Below the pieces are notes generated by a model. That model saw only the letters and a program-made list of their open reading frames with translations. It was not told the DNA's origin and did no database searches. A stretch of DNA of 64,000 nucleotides, from NCBI RefSeq assembly GCF_042665595.1, contig NZ_JBHTCT010000003.1:62001-126000 (forward strand). The letters are read 5' to 3'. Origin of the DNA: Bhargavaea changchunensis. GTDB taxonomy: Bacteria; Bacillota; Bacilli; Bacillales_A; Planococcaceae. Positions 16,547 to 25,420 of the stretch are shown in pieces (position 1 is the first letter of the stretch; each line of letters begins with the position of its first letter). The position numbers were made by a program, and so were the translations under genes.

Positions 16547-16933
16547 GTGAAGGAAAATACAAGAAAAGACAGATGGACGCCGGAAGATGACCGCATCCTC
16601 GCCGATACGGTGATCGATGCGGTGAAAAATGGCGGGACCCAGCTTGGTGCATTCGCCGATGCGGCCGAGAAGCTTGGGCGGACCAAGCAGGCATGCGGAT
16701 TCAGATGGAACAAGACTCTCCGCAAAATCCATTCGGCTGAACTGGAGGCCGCGCAGAAAAAGCCCGAACATCACCTGAAGTCCCACCTGAAACAGGCGAT
16801 GAGCGGGTTCGATGAGCTATCCGAGTCCTATATGCGACTGAAAAAAGAGCATGAAGCCCTCGCCCGGGAGCATCACAGGCTTCTGGCATGGCTTTCCAAA
16901 GGAGTGGCATTCATCGAAAAACAGGACAGCTGA
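16547..16933 (+). CDS. rsfA: RsfA family transcriptional regulator (YlbO-like)
   Basis: About 128 residues. The N-terminal half is a Myb-like helix-turn-helix domain: RKDRWTPEDDRILADTV, then GGTQLGAFADAAEKLGRT and CGFRWN, the signature of Bacillus RsfA/YlbO prespore regulators. The C-terminal half is a coiled-coil (about 75-120). RsfA fine-tunes the sigma-F regulon in the forespore of B. subtilis. Two GTG starts are possible, 16538 and 16547; the second has GGGGGTG at usable spacing. It occupies the ylbO place after rpmF. Confidence 0.85.
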   Translation: MKENTRKDRWTPEDDRILADTVIDAVKNGGTQLGAFADAAEKLGRTKQACGFRWNKTLRKIHSAELEAAQKKPEHHLKSHLKQAMSGFDELSESYMRLKKEHEALAREHHRLLAWLSKGVAFIEKQDS

Positions 16934-16966
16934 CAGCAGGACCGCGAGACGGTTCTGCTTTTCTTT
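16934..16966 (+). terminator. Terminator after rsfA
   Basis: AGCAGGACCG and CGGTTCTGCT around GAGA, followed by a T-rich tract. Confidence 0.8.
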
Positions 16967-16988
16967 TTGCCGGTTTTTCCGATAAGAC

Positions 16989-17016
16989 TTGAAAACGGTT
17001 TCAGATTTCATATAGA
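16989..17016 (+). promoter_or_regulatory. Possible promoter for the acyl-CoA carboxylase operon
   Basis: TTGAAA at 16989-16994, a 16-base spacer and TATAGA at 17011-17016, 52 bases before the biotin carboxylase start. Confidence 0.45.
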
Positions 17017-17068
17017 CTGATAACGAAGGGGTTTTAAATAGTTTGTCAATTCAATAGGGGGGATCCGC

Positions 17069-18424
17069 ATGGAAAAGATTCTCATCGCGAACCGGGGGGA
17101 AATCGCGTCACGTATCATCCGGACCTGCAAGAAGCTCGGCATCCGTACCATTGCAGTCCATTCGGAGGCTGATGCAGGAATGCCATTTGTACAAGAAGCG
17201 GATGAATCGTTTGAAATCGGGCCGGGCCCTGTTCCTCAGTCTTACCTTAAGGGCGACGAAATCATCGGACTTGCCAAGCGGGAAGGCGCGGATGCCATCC
17301 ATCCCGGGTACGGGCTGCTGTCGGAAAATGCATCATTTGCACGGAAAGTCCAGGAGGCGGGCCTGATCTTTATCGGTCCTTCGGCTGAAGTGATCGAGAA
17401 GATGGGGGACAAGATTGAAGCCAGGAGGGCCATGACCGAAGCAGGTGTCCCGGTTGTTCCTGGAACAGAGGAAGGCGTGGCGACGCTTGAAGAAGCACTG
17501 AGAGCGGCGGAAGCCATCGGCTATCCGGTCATGATGAAAGCGAGTGCGGGCGGCGGAGGCATCGGCATGGTCCGCTGTGAAAATGAGCAAGCGCTCAGTC
17601 GAAATTTTGACGGGGTAAAAAAGCGCGCCATGTCCTATTTCGGGGATGATCGGGTATTCATCGAGAAATTCATCGATGATGCCCGCCATATCGAAGTGCA
17701 GATTTTCGGTGACAGCACCGGGAATGTCGTTCATCTCTTCGAACGGAACTGCTCTGTTCAGCGCCGAAACCAGAAAGTGATCGAAGAATCTCCATCACCG
17801 GGATTCCCGGAGGAAGCGAAAGCAAGGATGCTGCGTGCGGCGGTGGAAGCCGGTAAGGCAGTGGGTTATACCAATGCGGGCACGGTCGAGTTCATTGTCG
17901 GACCGGACCACGAGTTTTACTTCCTCGAAATGAATACGCGGCTGCAGGTGGAACATCCGGTCACTGAAGCCGTTACCGGATTCGATCTGGTGGAGTGGCA
18001 GATCAAAGTAGCTTCCGGCCAGGGGCTTCCAGTGAAGGACCAGGACGCGATCACTTCGGCCGGCCATGCGATTGAATACCGGATTTATGCAGAGGACCCG
18101 GAAAAGTTTCTTCCGTCCCCGGGAAAGATCACACAGCTCGTGCTGCCCGAAGGAGAGGGAATCCGGATCGACCGAGGTTACACGGAAGGCGATACGGTCA
18201 CGCCATTTTATGACCCGATGATTGCTAAAGTGATCATCAGCGGCAGCTCACGTGAAGAAGCGATCCGCCGTTCCGAGCGGTTTTTCGGTGAGGCGCATGC
18301 AGCGGGTGTCAGGACGAACATTCCGCTTTTTGCAGCATTTGGGGGATCCGAGGAATTTTCGGAGGGCAACTATACAACCAAGGTGCTTGCCGGGTGGCAG
18401 GCCAAGAAAAAGGAGGAAGTATAA
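17069..18424 (+). CDS. Biotin carboxylase subunit of acyl-CoA carboxylase
   Basis: A 451-residue ATP-grasp biotin carboxylase. ILIANRGEIA at the start, the glycine-rich ATP loop KASAGGGGIGM (about 157-167), the ERNCSVQRRNQK segment and EMNTRLQVEHPVTE are all family hallmarks. It carboxylates the biotin on the following 70-residue carrier with bicarbonate and ATP. The three-gene layout (BC, small carrier, carboxyltransferase) resembles yngHH-yngHB-yngE of B. subtilis and methylcrotonyl/propionyl-CoA carboxylases rather than the housekeeping accBC-accDA. One base separates it from the next gene. Confidence 0.9.
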   Translation: MEKILIANRGEIASRIIRTCKKLGIRTIAVHSEADAGMPFVQEADESFEIGPGPVPQSYLKGDEIIGLAKREGADAIHPGYGLLSENASFARKVQEAGLIFIGPSAEVIEKMGDKIEARRAMTEAGVPVVPGTEEGVATLEEALRAAEAIGYPVMMKASAGGGGIGMVRCENEQALSRNFDGVKKRAMSYFGDDRVFIEKFIDDARHIEVQIFGDSTGNVVHLFERNCSVQRRNQKVIEESPSPGFPEEAKARMLRAAVEAGKAVGYTNAGTVEFIVGPDHEFYFLEMNTRLQVEHPVTEAVTGFDLVEWQIKVASGQGLPVKDQDAITSAGHAIEYRIYAEDPEKFLPSPGKITQLVLPEGEGIRIDRGYTEGDTVTPFYDPMIAKVIISGSSREEAIRRSERFFGEAHAAGVRTNIPLFAAFGGSEEFSEGNYTTKVLAGWQAKKKEEV

Positions 18425-18425
18425 G

Positions 18426-18638
18426 ATGAATGAACTAAAATCGACAATGGCAGGTACAGTTTTCACCGTTGATGTGAATGCGGGGGATGAAGTGACAGCG
18501 GGACAGACGGTCGTCGTGCTCGAATCGATGAAAATGGAGATTCCGATCGAAGCCGAAAAGGGCGGCAAGGTGAAGGAAGTCCGGGTCAACATCGGTGATT
18601 TCATAAACGAAGGGGACACCATCCTCACATTCGAATAA
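18426..18638 (+). CDS. Biotin/lipoyl attachment carrier protein
   Basis: A 70-residue single-domain carrier. ESMKME holds the biotinylated lysine, K36. The small size and place between a biotin carboxylase and a carboxyltransferase match YngHB-type carriers. It shuttles the carboxyl group between the two catalytic subunits. Start ATG 18426 is just past the upstream TAA; GGAGGAAG lies inside the end of the previous gene. Confidence 0.9.
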   Translation: MNELKSTMAGTVFTVDVNAGDEVTAGQTVVVLESMKMEIPIEAEKGGKVKEVRVNIGDFINEGDTILTFE

Positions 18639-18674
18639 AACGGCTGCTCTGCAGCCAAGGGAGGGGGAAGTGGA

Positions 18675-20216
18675 ATGACAGTGAAAACAAACGAAAATGA
18701 GCGACTTGAAAAGTCACTGGAGCAGATTTTCGCAGGGGGACATGAGAAGTATCATGAAAAGCTGAAGGAGCAGGGCAAACTCTTCGTGAGGGACCGGCTC
18801 AAGCTGCTGTTTGATGATGGGGAATATACGGAAGACGCACGATTTGCAAACGTTGAGGCCGGAGATCTGCCGGCGGACGGAGTTGTGACAGCCACAGGAA
18901 AGGTCGGGGGGAAGACTGTCTGTGTCATGGCCAATGATTCCACGGTAAAAGCAGGTTCGTGGGGAGCCCGCACGGTTGAAAAAATCATCCGCATCCAGGA
19001 AACGGCGGAACAGCTGAAGGTTCCTTTGCTTTACCTCGTCGATTCTGCAGGAGCACGGATCACCGATCAGTTGGACATGTTTCCGAACCGCAGGGGCGCG
19101 GGGCGGATCTTCCACAACCAGGTACGCCTATCCGGCGTCATTCCTCAGATCTGCCTCCTGTTCGGACCGTCCGCAGCAGGCGGCGCCTATATCCCGGCGT
19201 TCTGTGATATCGTCATCATGGTTGACGGGAATGCTTCGATGTATCTCGGATCACCGAGGATGGCGGCAGAAGTGATAGGGGAAAAGGTAACGCTTGAAGA
19301 GATGGGCGGTGCCCGCATGCACTGTACGGTCAGCGGATGCGGGGACTGGCTGGCCGCAGATGAACAGGAAGCAATCGAAGCCGCAAAAGCCTATCTGGAC
19401 TTTTTCCCGTCCAACTTCATGGAAAAACCCGAAGTCCGGACGCCTGTTCCGGTAATCGAAGGCCGCCCGCTCGGGGAGGTCATTCCGAAAAATCAGAACG
19501 CGCCTTTCGATATGTACGAGGCGATCGACAGGCTGATCGATGAAGGCAGCTTCTTTGAGATCAAGAAGCTGTTTGCTTCGGAACTCATCACGGGACTCGC
19601 CCGCATCGAGGGCCGCCCGGTCGGCATCATCGCCAATCAGCCGAAAGTAAAAGGCGGAGTGCTCTTTGTCGATTCGGCCGATAAGGGAGCGAAGTTCATT
19701 TCACTCTGTGATGCGTTCTCGATCCCGCTTCTGTTCCTTGCGGATGTACCGGGCTTCATGATCGGAACAAAGGTGGAACGTGCCGGCATCATCCGTCACG
19801 GCGCCAAGCTGATCTCCGCAATGAGTTCCGCGACGGTGCCGAAGATTTCTGTCATCGTCCGCAAGGCATATGGTGCCGGGCTGTACGCAATGGCCGGCCC
19901 TGCATTCGAACCGGATGCCTGCATCGCGCTGCCGTCGGCACAGATAGCGGTCATGGGTCCGGAAGCCGCGGTCAATGCCGTGTATTCGAACAAGATCCAG
20001 GCGATCGAAGATCCCAAAGAGCGGGTCCAATTCATCCAGGAAAAGCGTGAGGAGTACAAGGAACAGATTGATATCTATAAGCTGGCATCTGAGATGATCA
20101 TCGATGATATCGTATCTCCCGACCACCTCCGCTCAGCGCTGGCAGCCAGGTTCAGCATGTATGCTACGAAAGAAGTCGCACCGCCACTTCGCAAGCACCC
20201 GGTCAATCCGGTATAA
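18675..20216 (+). CDS. Acyl-CoA carboxyltransferase subunit (YngE/MmdA-like)
   Basis: A 513-residue carboxyltransferase with two crotonase-like halves. GPSAAGGAYIPAFCD (about 167-181) and ADVPGFMIGTKVE with RKAYGAGLYAMAG are typical of propionyl-CoA, methylmalonyl and methylcrotonyl-CoA carboxylase beta subunits. It transfers the carboxyl group from biotin to an acyl-CoA; the acyl substrate cannot be fixed from sequence alone. The ATG at 18675 follows GGGAGGGGG. The operon ends with a hairpin. The insertion of this operon between rsfA and panE is not seen in B. subtilis. Confidence 0.88.
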   Translation: MTVKTNENERLEKSLEQIFAGGHEKYHEKLKEQGKLFVRDRLKLLFDDGEYTEDARFANVEAGDLPADGVVTATGKVGGKTVCVMANDSTVKAGSWGARTVEKIIRIQETAEQLKVPLLYLVDSAGARITDQLDMFPNRRGAGRIFHNQVRLSGVIPQICLLFGPSAAGGAYIPAFCDIVIMVDGNASMYLGSPRMAAEVIGEKVTLEEMGGARMHCTVSGCGDWLAADEQEAIEAAKAYLDFFPSNFMEKPEVRTPVPVIEGRPLGEVIPKNQNAPFDMYEAIDRLIDEGSFFEIKKLFASELITGLARIEGRPVGIIANQPKVKGGVLFVDSADKGAKFISLCDAFSIPLLFLADVPGFMIGTKVERAGIIRHGAKLISAMSSATVPKISVIVRKAYGAGLYAMAGPAFEPDACIALPSAQIAVMGPEAAVNAVYSNKIQAIEDPKERVQFIQEKREEYKEQIDIYKLASEMIIDDIVSPDHLRSALAARFSMYATKEVAPPLRKHPVNPV

Positions 20217-20228
20217 TAGTACTGTATC

Positions 20229-20255
20229 AAGGCCTGCCCTCCGGCGGGCCTTTTC
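20229..20255 (+). terminator. Hairpin terminator after the carboxylase operon
   Basis: AAGGCCTGCC and GGCGGGCCTT around CTCC, then four T. Short T-run, so termination may be partial into panE. Confidence 0.7.
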
Positions 20256-20276
20256 ATTGGGGGAAGGAGTTTGGCG

Positions 20277-21182
20277 ATGAGGATCAATGTAGCTGGAGCC
20301 GGAGCGGTCGGGATGCTGATCGGCGCACGCCTTGCCGAGGCTGGATTTGATATCCGGATGGTCACCAGGACTGCGGAGCAGGCGGCTGCCATCCTAAATG
20401 AAGGGATCCTGCTTTCAGCAGGGAGTGAAGAAAAAGTCTTCAGGGTCGATGCGACGGCGAGACCTGAGGCTGCCGGAGAGGGCGGTCTGACCATATTGGC
20501 CATGAAATCATATGACTTGGAGACATTTCTTGCGGGAGCCGGCGGAATAACGGGCCGGTCACCGCTGCTGTTTATCCAGAACGGGTTGGGGCATCTGACT
20601 TGGGCTTCCCGCTTTGGGGACAGGCCGGTTGCGTTCGGGACGGTCGAGCACGGAGCCAGGAAAACGGGCCACAGGTCGGTTGAGCACACCGGGGCGGGTC
20701 CTCTCCGGATCTCGGCTGTTTCCGGTGATTTTCACCCCTTCCACCAGCTGCTGACTGCGGATTCTCCAACTTTTCCTGTTTTCCCGGCGGAAGAGGAGCC
20801 GGAGCGGCTTCTCCTGAAAAAGGCCATAAAGAATTGTCTGATCAATCCGGTGACGGCTGTTGCCGGTGTCAGAAACGGATTGCTTGCAGAAGACCCCGAC
20901 CTCCGTGCACTTCTTGTGCGGCTGCATGCAGAAATAACTGCGGCATTTCCGGAGGCTGCGGACGAAGTGACTCTGGACGAAGTGCTGTCGCTCTGCCGGA
21001 ATACAGCGGATAACACTTCATCAATGCTGGCCGATCTCATTGCGGGCAGAAAGACGGAAGCCGATTCGATCATGGGCGGTGTCATAGCGCTTGCCCGGGA
21101 TCGCGATGCCTCTCTTCCGATTTTGGCGGCGATGTATGACCTCGTCCGTTCAATGGAAAGGAGAGGACTCCGCTATGGCTAA
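20277..21182 (+). CDS. panE: 2-dehydropantoate 2-reductase
   Basis: A 301-residue NADPH-dependent enzyme of pantothenate synthesis (YlbQ). The Rossmann motif GAGAVGMLIGARLA stands near the start, KSYDLE and QNGLGH in the middle, and the C-terminal helical domain has INPVTAVAG, all family features. The ATG at 20277 was chosen because GGGAAGGAG lies seven bases upstream; TTG 20271 is too close to it. It overlaps the DUF3397 gene by eight bases. Confidence 0.93.
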   Translation: MRINVAGAGAVGMLIGARLAEAGFDIRMVTRTAEQAAAILNEGILLSAGSEEKVFRVDATARPEAAGEGGLTILAMKSYDLETFLAGAGGITGRSPLLFIQNGLGHLTWASRFGDRPVAFGTVEHGARKTGHRSVEHTGAGPLRISAVSGDFHPFHQLLTADSPTFPVFPAEEEPERLLLKKAIKNCLINPVTAVAGVRNGLLAEDPDLRALLVRLHAEITAAFPEAADEVTLDEVLSLCRNTADNTSSMLADLIAGRKTEADSIMGGVIALARDRDASLPILAAMYDLVRSMERRGLRYG

Positions 21183-21567
21183 CTTCTTCTTTGGGACGGC
21201 AGGGTTTCTGATTGCCTTCCCGGCTGTTGCTTTCATGGTTCTCTTCACCGTATTCACCCGCCTGTACAAGGATCCTGCAAAGGGGTTCAACAGAGCCGCG
21301 GATTTTACGACATTTCTGCTGCTGCCGGCAGTGCCGGCTGTAGTGGCGGCTTTTACCGGTTACAGGATAGGATTCTATCTGGGCATCGCGGTGATCGTGT
21401 TTGCACTTTACATGACCTACCGGGAACGCAGGACGGAGCGTGAGCTGGAAATCGGCCCTCTCCTAAGGAAAATCTGGCGATTGCTTTTCCTGATCCTCTC
21501 TGCAGCCTACATGGCCGCATTCGTCATCGGTATCGGGGTCATGATTGCGGATTACACAGGAGGCTGA
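21175..21567 (+). CDS. DUF3397 membrane protein
   Basis: A 130-residue protein with four hydrophobic helices (about 5-25, 45-62, 65-80, 105-125) and a charged cytosolic loop YRERRTERELE between helices 3 and 4. Small DUF3397 membrane proteins occupy this place before bshC in many Bacillales. AAAGGAGAGG precedes the ATG within the end of panE. Function is unknown. Confidence 0.8.
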   Translation: MANFFFGTAGFLIAFPAVAFMVLFTVFTRLYKDPAKGFNRAADFTTFLLLPAVPAVVAAFTGYRIGFYLGIAVIVFALYMTYRERRTERELEIGPLLRKIWRLLFLILSAAYMAAFVIGIGVMIADYTGG

Positions 21568-21641
21568 GCGGAATTTTTTATTAGGCTGATTGGGAATGCT
21601 ATAATCGGATTCGATTAAAGAATACAAATGGGGTTTTCGAC

Positions 21642-23258
21642 ATGGAAATTGAACGACTGGACATCCGGCCGGCGGGTAAAGTGATGGACGCCTATTTGAA
21701 CGACCCGGATTTTATCCATACATATTTTGACTATACTCCGGATGCAGCCGGCTACTCTGCCAGGCTGAAGGAACTCGAGAGCAGGTCGTTTGACCGTGAA
21801 GGACTCGGCAGGATCATCCGGGGGTTCATGGAAAAGGCAGGTCTGTCCGCTAAAGCGGAAACCCATCTGAGGGAACTTGAAGAAGGCGCTCCTGCAGTCG
21901 TCGGAGGACAGCAGGCGGGACTTCTGACCGGTCCGATGTACTCAGTGAACAAAGCCCTGTCCGTCGTCGCGGAAGCGCGCCGGCTCCGCGAAAAGCTGGG
22001 AACGCCTGTAGTTCCTGTTTTCTGGGTTGCCGGGGAGGATCATGATCTCCTTGAAATCAACCATGCCTATGCGATTGCGGATGATCGTACAGTGAAACGG
22101 CAATTCCCGGTTCCGTTCGGAGCTAAGACAATGGCGTCGGAGACTTTATTTGATCCCGCCGATATGGAATCGTATATCCGGGGCGTTTTCCGGGATTTTG
22201 GGGAAACCGCACATACCGAAAGCCTGATTGATACTGTTCTCGGCTGTTTGAAAAGCAATTCGACCTTTACCTCTTTCTTTGCTGCGCTTATGGCACGGCT
22301 CTTCAGTGAAGAGGGGCTGCTGCTGATTGATGCGGCCGATCCTGCACTCAGGCAGCTTGAAGCGCCCCATTTCGAAAACATGGTCAGCCGTTCGGCCGGG
22401 ATTGCAGCCGGGGTGGCGGAAACGGAGGAACGCTTCGGGCATGACGGCTTTGACCGTCCGCTAGGTGCGGAAGAGGAGGATGCACATCTGTTCTACGTGG
22501 ACTCCGGAGAACGGTTCCTTCTCAGACGGGAGGGCGGTCGATTTGTCAACAGCCAGTCTGGCTTCTCGTTTTCCGAAGAAGACCTGGCGGATATCGCCCG
22601 CGCGCATCCTGAGCGGCTCAGCAATAACGTTGTCACCAGACCGGTCATGCAGGACCTGATTATTCCTGTACTGACGTTTGTCGGAGGTCCCGGAGAAATC
22701 GCCTACTGGTCACTGTTGCGGCCTGCGTTCCGAGAGATGGGTATCCGTATGCCGGTCGTCGTTCCCCGTCAGTCCCTGACCATTATCAGCCGCCTGACAG
22801 CGGGCCTTCTCAAGGAGACCGGCCTGACTGCAGAAGATGTGCTGGCCGGCAAGGCTGAAGAAGAAAAACAGTCGTTCATCGAACGGATCAGCGACCGCGA
22901 AGCGGCCGGCCGGATTGCGGAAATGGAAGAACAGCTGAAGGCAGGATACCGTGAGCTTTCGTCCTCCCTGGAATCCAAGGGCAGAGATGTCCAGGAACTG
23001 ATTGCGAGAAATATCGGGTTTCATGAACGGCAGTTCAACTACCTGAGAGAAAAGATTCGTGAATCGGTCCTTCTCGAACATGAGACGGCGATACGAAGGT
23101 ACAGCCGCCTTGAAGCGGAACTGCTGCCGGAGGGCGGCTACCAGGAGCGGAAGTTCACCCCATTCCAGTACATGAACGAATACGGTCCCGACTTTATTGC
23201 CGACCTTTCGTCATCTCTGGCCGGACATCCGGGGGATCATCACATCGTCCGTCTTTGA
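21642..23258 (+). CDS. bshC: Bacillithiol biosynthesis cysteine-adding enzyme
   Basis: A 538-residue protein (YllA). VVGGQQAGLLTGPMYS (about 86-101) is the conserved nucleotide-fold entry, followed by PVFWVAGEDHD and GGPGEIAYW, all typical of BshC, which adds cysteine to glucosaminyl malate to finish bacillithiol, the low-molecular-weight thiol of Bacillales. A coiled-coil lies near residues 410-470. A TATAAT at 21600-21605 without a clear -35 box may be its promoter. It precedes mraZ as in B. subtilis. A terminator follows. Confidence 0.93.
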   Translation: MEIERLDIRPAGKVMDAYLNDPDFIHTYFDYTPDAAGYSARLKELESRSFDREGLGRIIRGFMEKAGLSAKAETHLRELEEGAPAVVGGQQAGLLTGPMYSVNKALSVVAEARRLREKLGTPVVPVFWVAGEDHDLLEINHAYAIADDRTVKRQFPVPFGAKTMASETLFDPADMESYIRGVFRDFGETAHTESLIDTVLGCLKSNSTFTSFFAALMARLFSEEGLLLIDAADPALRQLEAPHFENMVSRSAGIAAGVAETEERFGHDGFDRPLGAEEEDAHLFYVDSGERFLLRREGGRFVNSQSGFSFSEEDLADIARAHPERLSNNVVTRPVMQDLIIPVLTFVGGPGEIAYWSLLRPAFREMGIRMPVVVPRQSLTIISRLTAGLLKETGLTAEDVLAGKAEEEKQSFIERISDREAAGRIAEMEEQLKAGYRELSSSLESKGRDVQELIARNIGFHERQFNYLREKIRESVLLEHETAIRRYSRLEAELLPEGGYQERKFTPFQYMNEYGPDFIADLSSSLAGHPGDHHIVRL

Positions 23259-23280
23259 ATCACCATATTGGATCGACTGG

Positions 23281-23309
23281 CACCGCCTTTCATGAGGCGG
23301 TGTTTTTTA
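23281..23309 (+). terminator. Terminator after bshC
   Basis: CACCGCCT and AGGCGGTG around TTCATG, then six T. From here to mraZ no gene is supported; only the GTGG boxes are recognisable. Confidence 0.9.
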
Positions 23310-23536
23310 TTTGCCCGTATATAAGAAAGCCGTGGATGGACAAACTGCTCTTACAGGTAATGGAAGTCGAGATGAAGCGTTCCGGGTTGACTTTGCTGGC
23401 TGGAATACCCGGTTTCTTTATGGTCGATTTAGCCCTTATGTGAAGGCGGTGCAGCTTAAATCCGATATAGAAATGAACTCGGCCGGATCCACATTTTCCG
23501 TTACCAAATTGTAATATAAGAGATTTGCAAAAACGG

Positions 23537-23563
23537 GTGGAGGAAAGTGGGGGGATGTGGTAC
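23537..23563 (+). promoter_or_regulatory. Putative MraZ operator (three GTGG boxes, 10 bp spacing)
   Basis: GTGG occurs at 23537, 23547 and 23557, giving TGGAG, TGGGG and TGGTA separated by five bases each. In E. coli, MraZ binds TGGGN direct repeats with five-base spacers before its own gene. A fourth GTGG at 23578 is out of phase. The match predicts autoregulation of the dcw cluster. Confidence 0.65.
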
Positions 23564-23592
23564 ATTAAGTTTACGATGTGGGGTGAAGGCAC

Positions 23593-24024
23593 ATGTTCAT
23601 GGGCGAATATCAGCATACGGTTGATGCAAAAGGCCGGCTGATCATTCCGGCAAAGTTCCGCGATGATCTGGACGGCGGATTCGTCGTTACCCGCGGATTG
23701 GATAAATGCCTGTTCGCCTATACCATGGACGAGTGGAAAAAGCTTGAAGAAAAGCTGAAAGCTTTGCCTGTCACCAAAAAAGATGCCCGTGCATTCACCC
23801 GATTCTTCTTCTCGGGGGCAACTGAGGTGGAACTCGATAAGCAGGGACGCGTCAATTTACCTGCGAACCTTTTGAGTTATGCCGGCCTTGAGAAGGATTG
23901 CGTCGTGCTCGGGGTTTCCAGCCGAATCGAGATCTGGGCCAAGGAAGCCTGGGAAGGATATTTCGAGGAATCGGAAGACTCCTTCAACGAAATCGCCGAA
24001 AACCTCATTGACTTTGACATTTAA
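23593..24024 (+). CDS. mraZ: Transcriptional regulator MraZ
   Basis: A 143-residue protein with two AbrB-like swapped-hairpin domains; GEYQHTVDAKGRLIIPAKFRD near the start and DKQGRVNLPANL at about 78-89 are the two repeated cores. MraZ binds DNA as a ring-shaped oligomer and controls the dcw cluster it heads. The ATG at 23593 follows GGGGTGAAG. Full length for the family, first gene of the cluster, followed by rsmH after 27 bases. Confidence 0.96.
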   Translation: MFMGEYQHTVDAKGRLIIPAKFRDDLDGGFVVTRGLDKCLFAYTMDEWKKLEEKLKALPVTKKDARAFTRFFFSGATEVELDKQGRVNLPANLLSYAGLEKDCVVLGVSSRIEIWAKEAWEGYFEESEDSFNEIAENLIDFDI

Positions 24025-24051
24025 ACCTACCGATGAAAGAAGGGAACGGAC

Positions 24052-24987
24052 ATGTTCGATCATGTGACCGTGCTGCTGAAAGAGACAGTCGACGGACTGA
24101 ACGTCCGGCCGGACGGCCTCTATGTCGACTGCACACTCGGCGGCGGCGGCCATAGTGAATATCTTGTGCAGCAACTTGGAGAGGGCGGAAGGCTCATCTG
24201 TTTCGATCAGGATGAGACCGCCATCCGCCATGCCCGTGAGCGCCTTGCCGACCACCTGGACAAGATTACATTCGTCAGATCGAACTTCCGCTACCTGAAG
24301 GAAGAACTCGGACAATTGGGAATTACCGGCGTGGATGGTGTGCTTTATGACCTGGGAGTTTCTTCGCCCCAATTCGACACCCCGGAGCGGGGTTTCAGCT
24401 ACCGCTATGATGCACCGCTTGATATGAGAATGGATCAAAGCGCCCCTCTCAGTGCCTATGAAGTGGTAAATGAATGGGCATACGGGGACTTGGTCCGCAT
24501 ATTCTACCGCTACGGCGAAGAGAAATTCTCCAAACAGATCGCGAGGAAGATTGAAGAAGCGAGAAAGGATCAACCGATCCGGACCACCTTTGAACTCGTG
24601 GAACTGATCAAGGCAGGCATTCCTGCGGCGGCAAGAAGAAAGGGCGGACATCCTGCAAAACGGATCTTCCAGGCCATCCGGATCGCGGTGAATGACGAAC
24701 TGGGGGCGGCAGAGGACTCGCTGCAGGATGCAATCGGCCTTCTGAACAAGGAAGGACGGATCAGTGTCATCACGTTCCACTCGCTGGAGGACCGGCTGGT
24801 CAAGACGATGTTCAAGGAAGCATCCTCGCTGCCCGATCTGCCTCCGAACCTCCCGGTGATTCCCGAAGGAATGGAACCCGAGCTGAAGCTGATCACACGC
24901 AAGCCGATCCTGCCTACCGAAGAGGAACTGGAGAACAACAACAGATCCCATTCGGCAAAACTGAGAATCGCAGAAAAACAGAGATAA
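24052..24987 (+). CDS. rsmH: 16S rRNA (cytosine(1402)-N4)-methyltransferase
   Basis: A 311-residue SAM methyltransferase (MraW). CTLGGGGHSEYLV (about 25-37) is the SAM site; GVLYDLGVSSPQ and the C-terminal VITFHSLEDRLVK segment are diagnostic. It makes m4C at position 1402 of 16S rRNA near the P site. GAAGGGAACGG precedes the ATG. The order mraZ-rsmH-ftsL is universal in Firmicutes. Confidence 0.97.
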   Translation: MFDHVTVLLKETVDGLNVRPDGLYVDCTLGGGGHSEYLVQQLGEGGRLICFDQDETAIRHARERLADHLDKITFVRSNFRYLKEELGQLGITGVDGVLYDLGVSSPQFDTPERGFSYRYDAPLDMRMDQSAPLSAYEVVNEWAYGDLVRIFYRYGEEKFSKQIARKIEEARKDQPIRTTFELVELIKAGIPAAARRKGGHPAKRIFQAIRIAVNDELGAAEDSLQDAIGLLNKEGRISVITFHSLEDRLVKTMFKEASSLPDLPPNLPVIPEGMEPELKLITRKPILPTEEELENNNRSHSAKLRIAEKQR

Positions 24988-25042
24988 AACTTGACACACA
25001 TAAAGAAAACGAGAAAAAACAATCCAAGGGGGACTAGTTACG

Positions 25043-25420
25043 ATGGCGCTTGAAGCACGCAAGTTTGACCATGCTTACATACAGGAACCCGAGATCACCC
25101 GTGTACCGGCACCCGCGCCGGAGATACAACCGGAACGCAGAAAAAAATGGTTCACAAAAGGTGAAAAAACGCTGTTCGTAGCGTTTGTCGCCGCTGTGGC
25201 CATGTTTGCGGTTATCCTTCTTCAGGCGCAGTCATCCCTCAACGAGGTGAACAAGGAGATCCAGCTGATCCAATCCGATATCACGGAAACGGCCAAGCAA
25301 AATCATGATTTGTCCATTCAAGTGAGCGAGAAATCGACCTACGAGCGCATCTGGGGCAAAGCCCGCGAGCTCGGCCTGTCGCTCAATGAGAAAAACGTGA
25401 AGGTCGTGCCTGGGCAATGA
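25043..25420 (+). CDS. ftsL: Cell division protein FtsL
   Basis: A 125-residue bitopic membrane protein: cytosolic N-terminus rich in Pro and basic residues (1-42), one transmembrane helix (about 45-62) and a leucine-zipper-like coiled-coil outside (65-105). This matches FtsL, the regulated member of the FtsL-DivIC-DivIB divisome complex. The low sequence conservation is normal; position between rsmH and pbpB decides the call. It overlaps pbpB by four bases. Confidence 0.9.
   Translation: MALEARKFDHAYIQEPEITRVPAPAPEIQPERRKKWFTKGEKTLFVAFVAAVAMFAVILLQAQSSLNEVNKEIQLIQSDITETAKQNHDLSIQVSEKSTYERIWGKARELGLSLNEKNVKVVPGQ

Noticed and set aside
23311..23514. Small plus-strand frame between bshC and mraZ
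   Set aside because: No ribosome site and no family resemblance; the region lies after a terminator and before the mraZ operator.
23857..25062. 401-codon minus-strand frame across mraZ, rsmH and ftsL
   Set aside because: Crosses three conserved genes in antisense and shows no recognisable domain.
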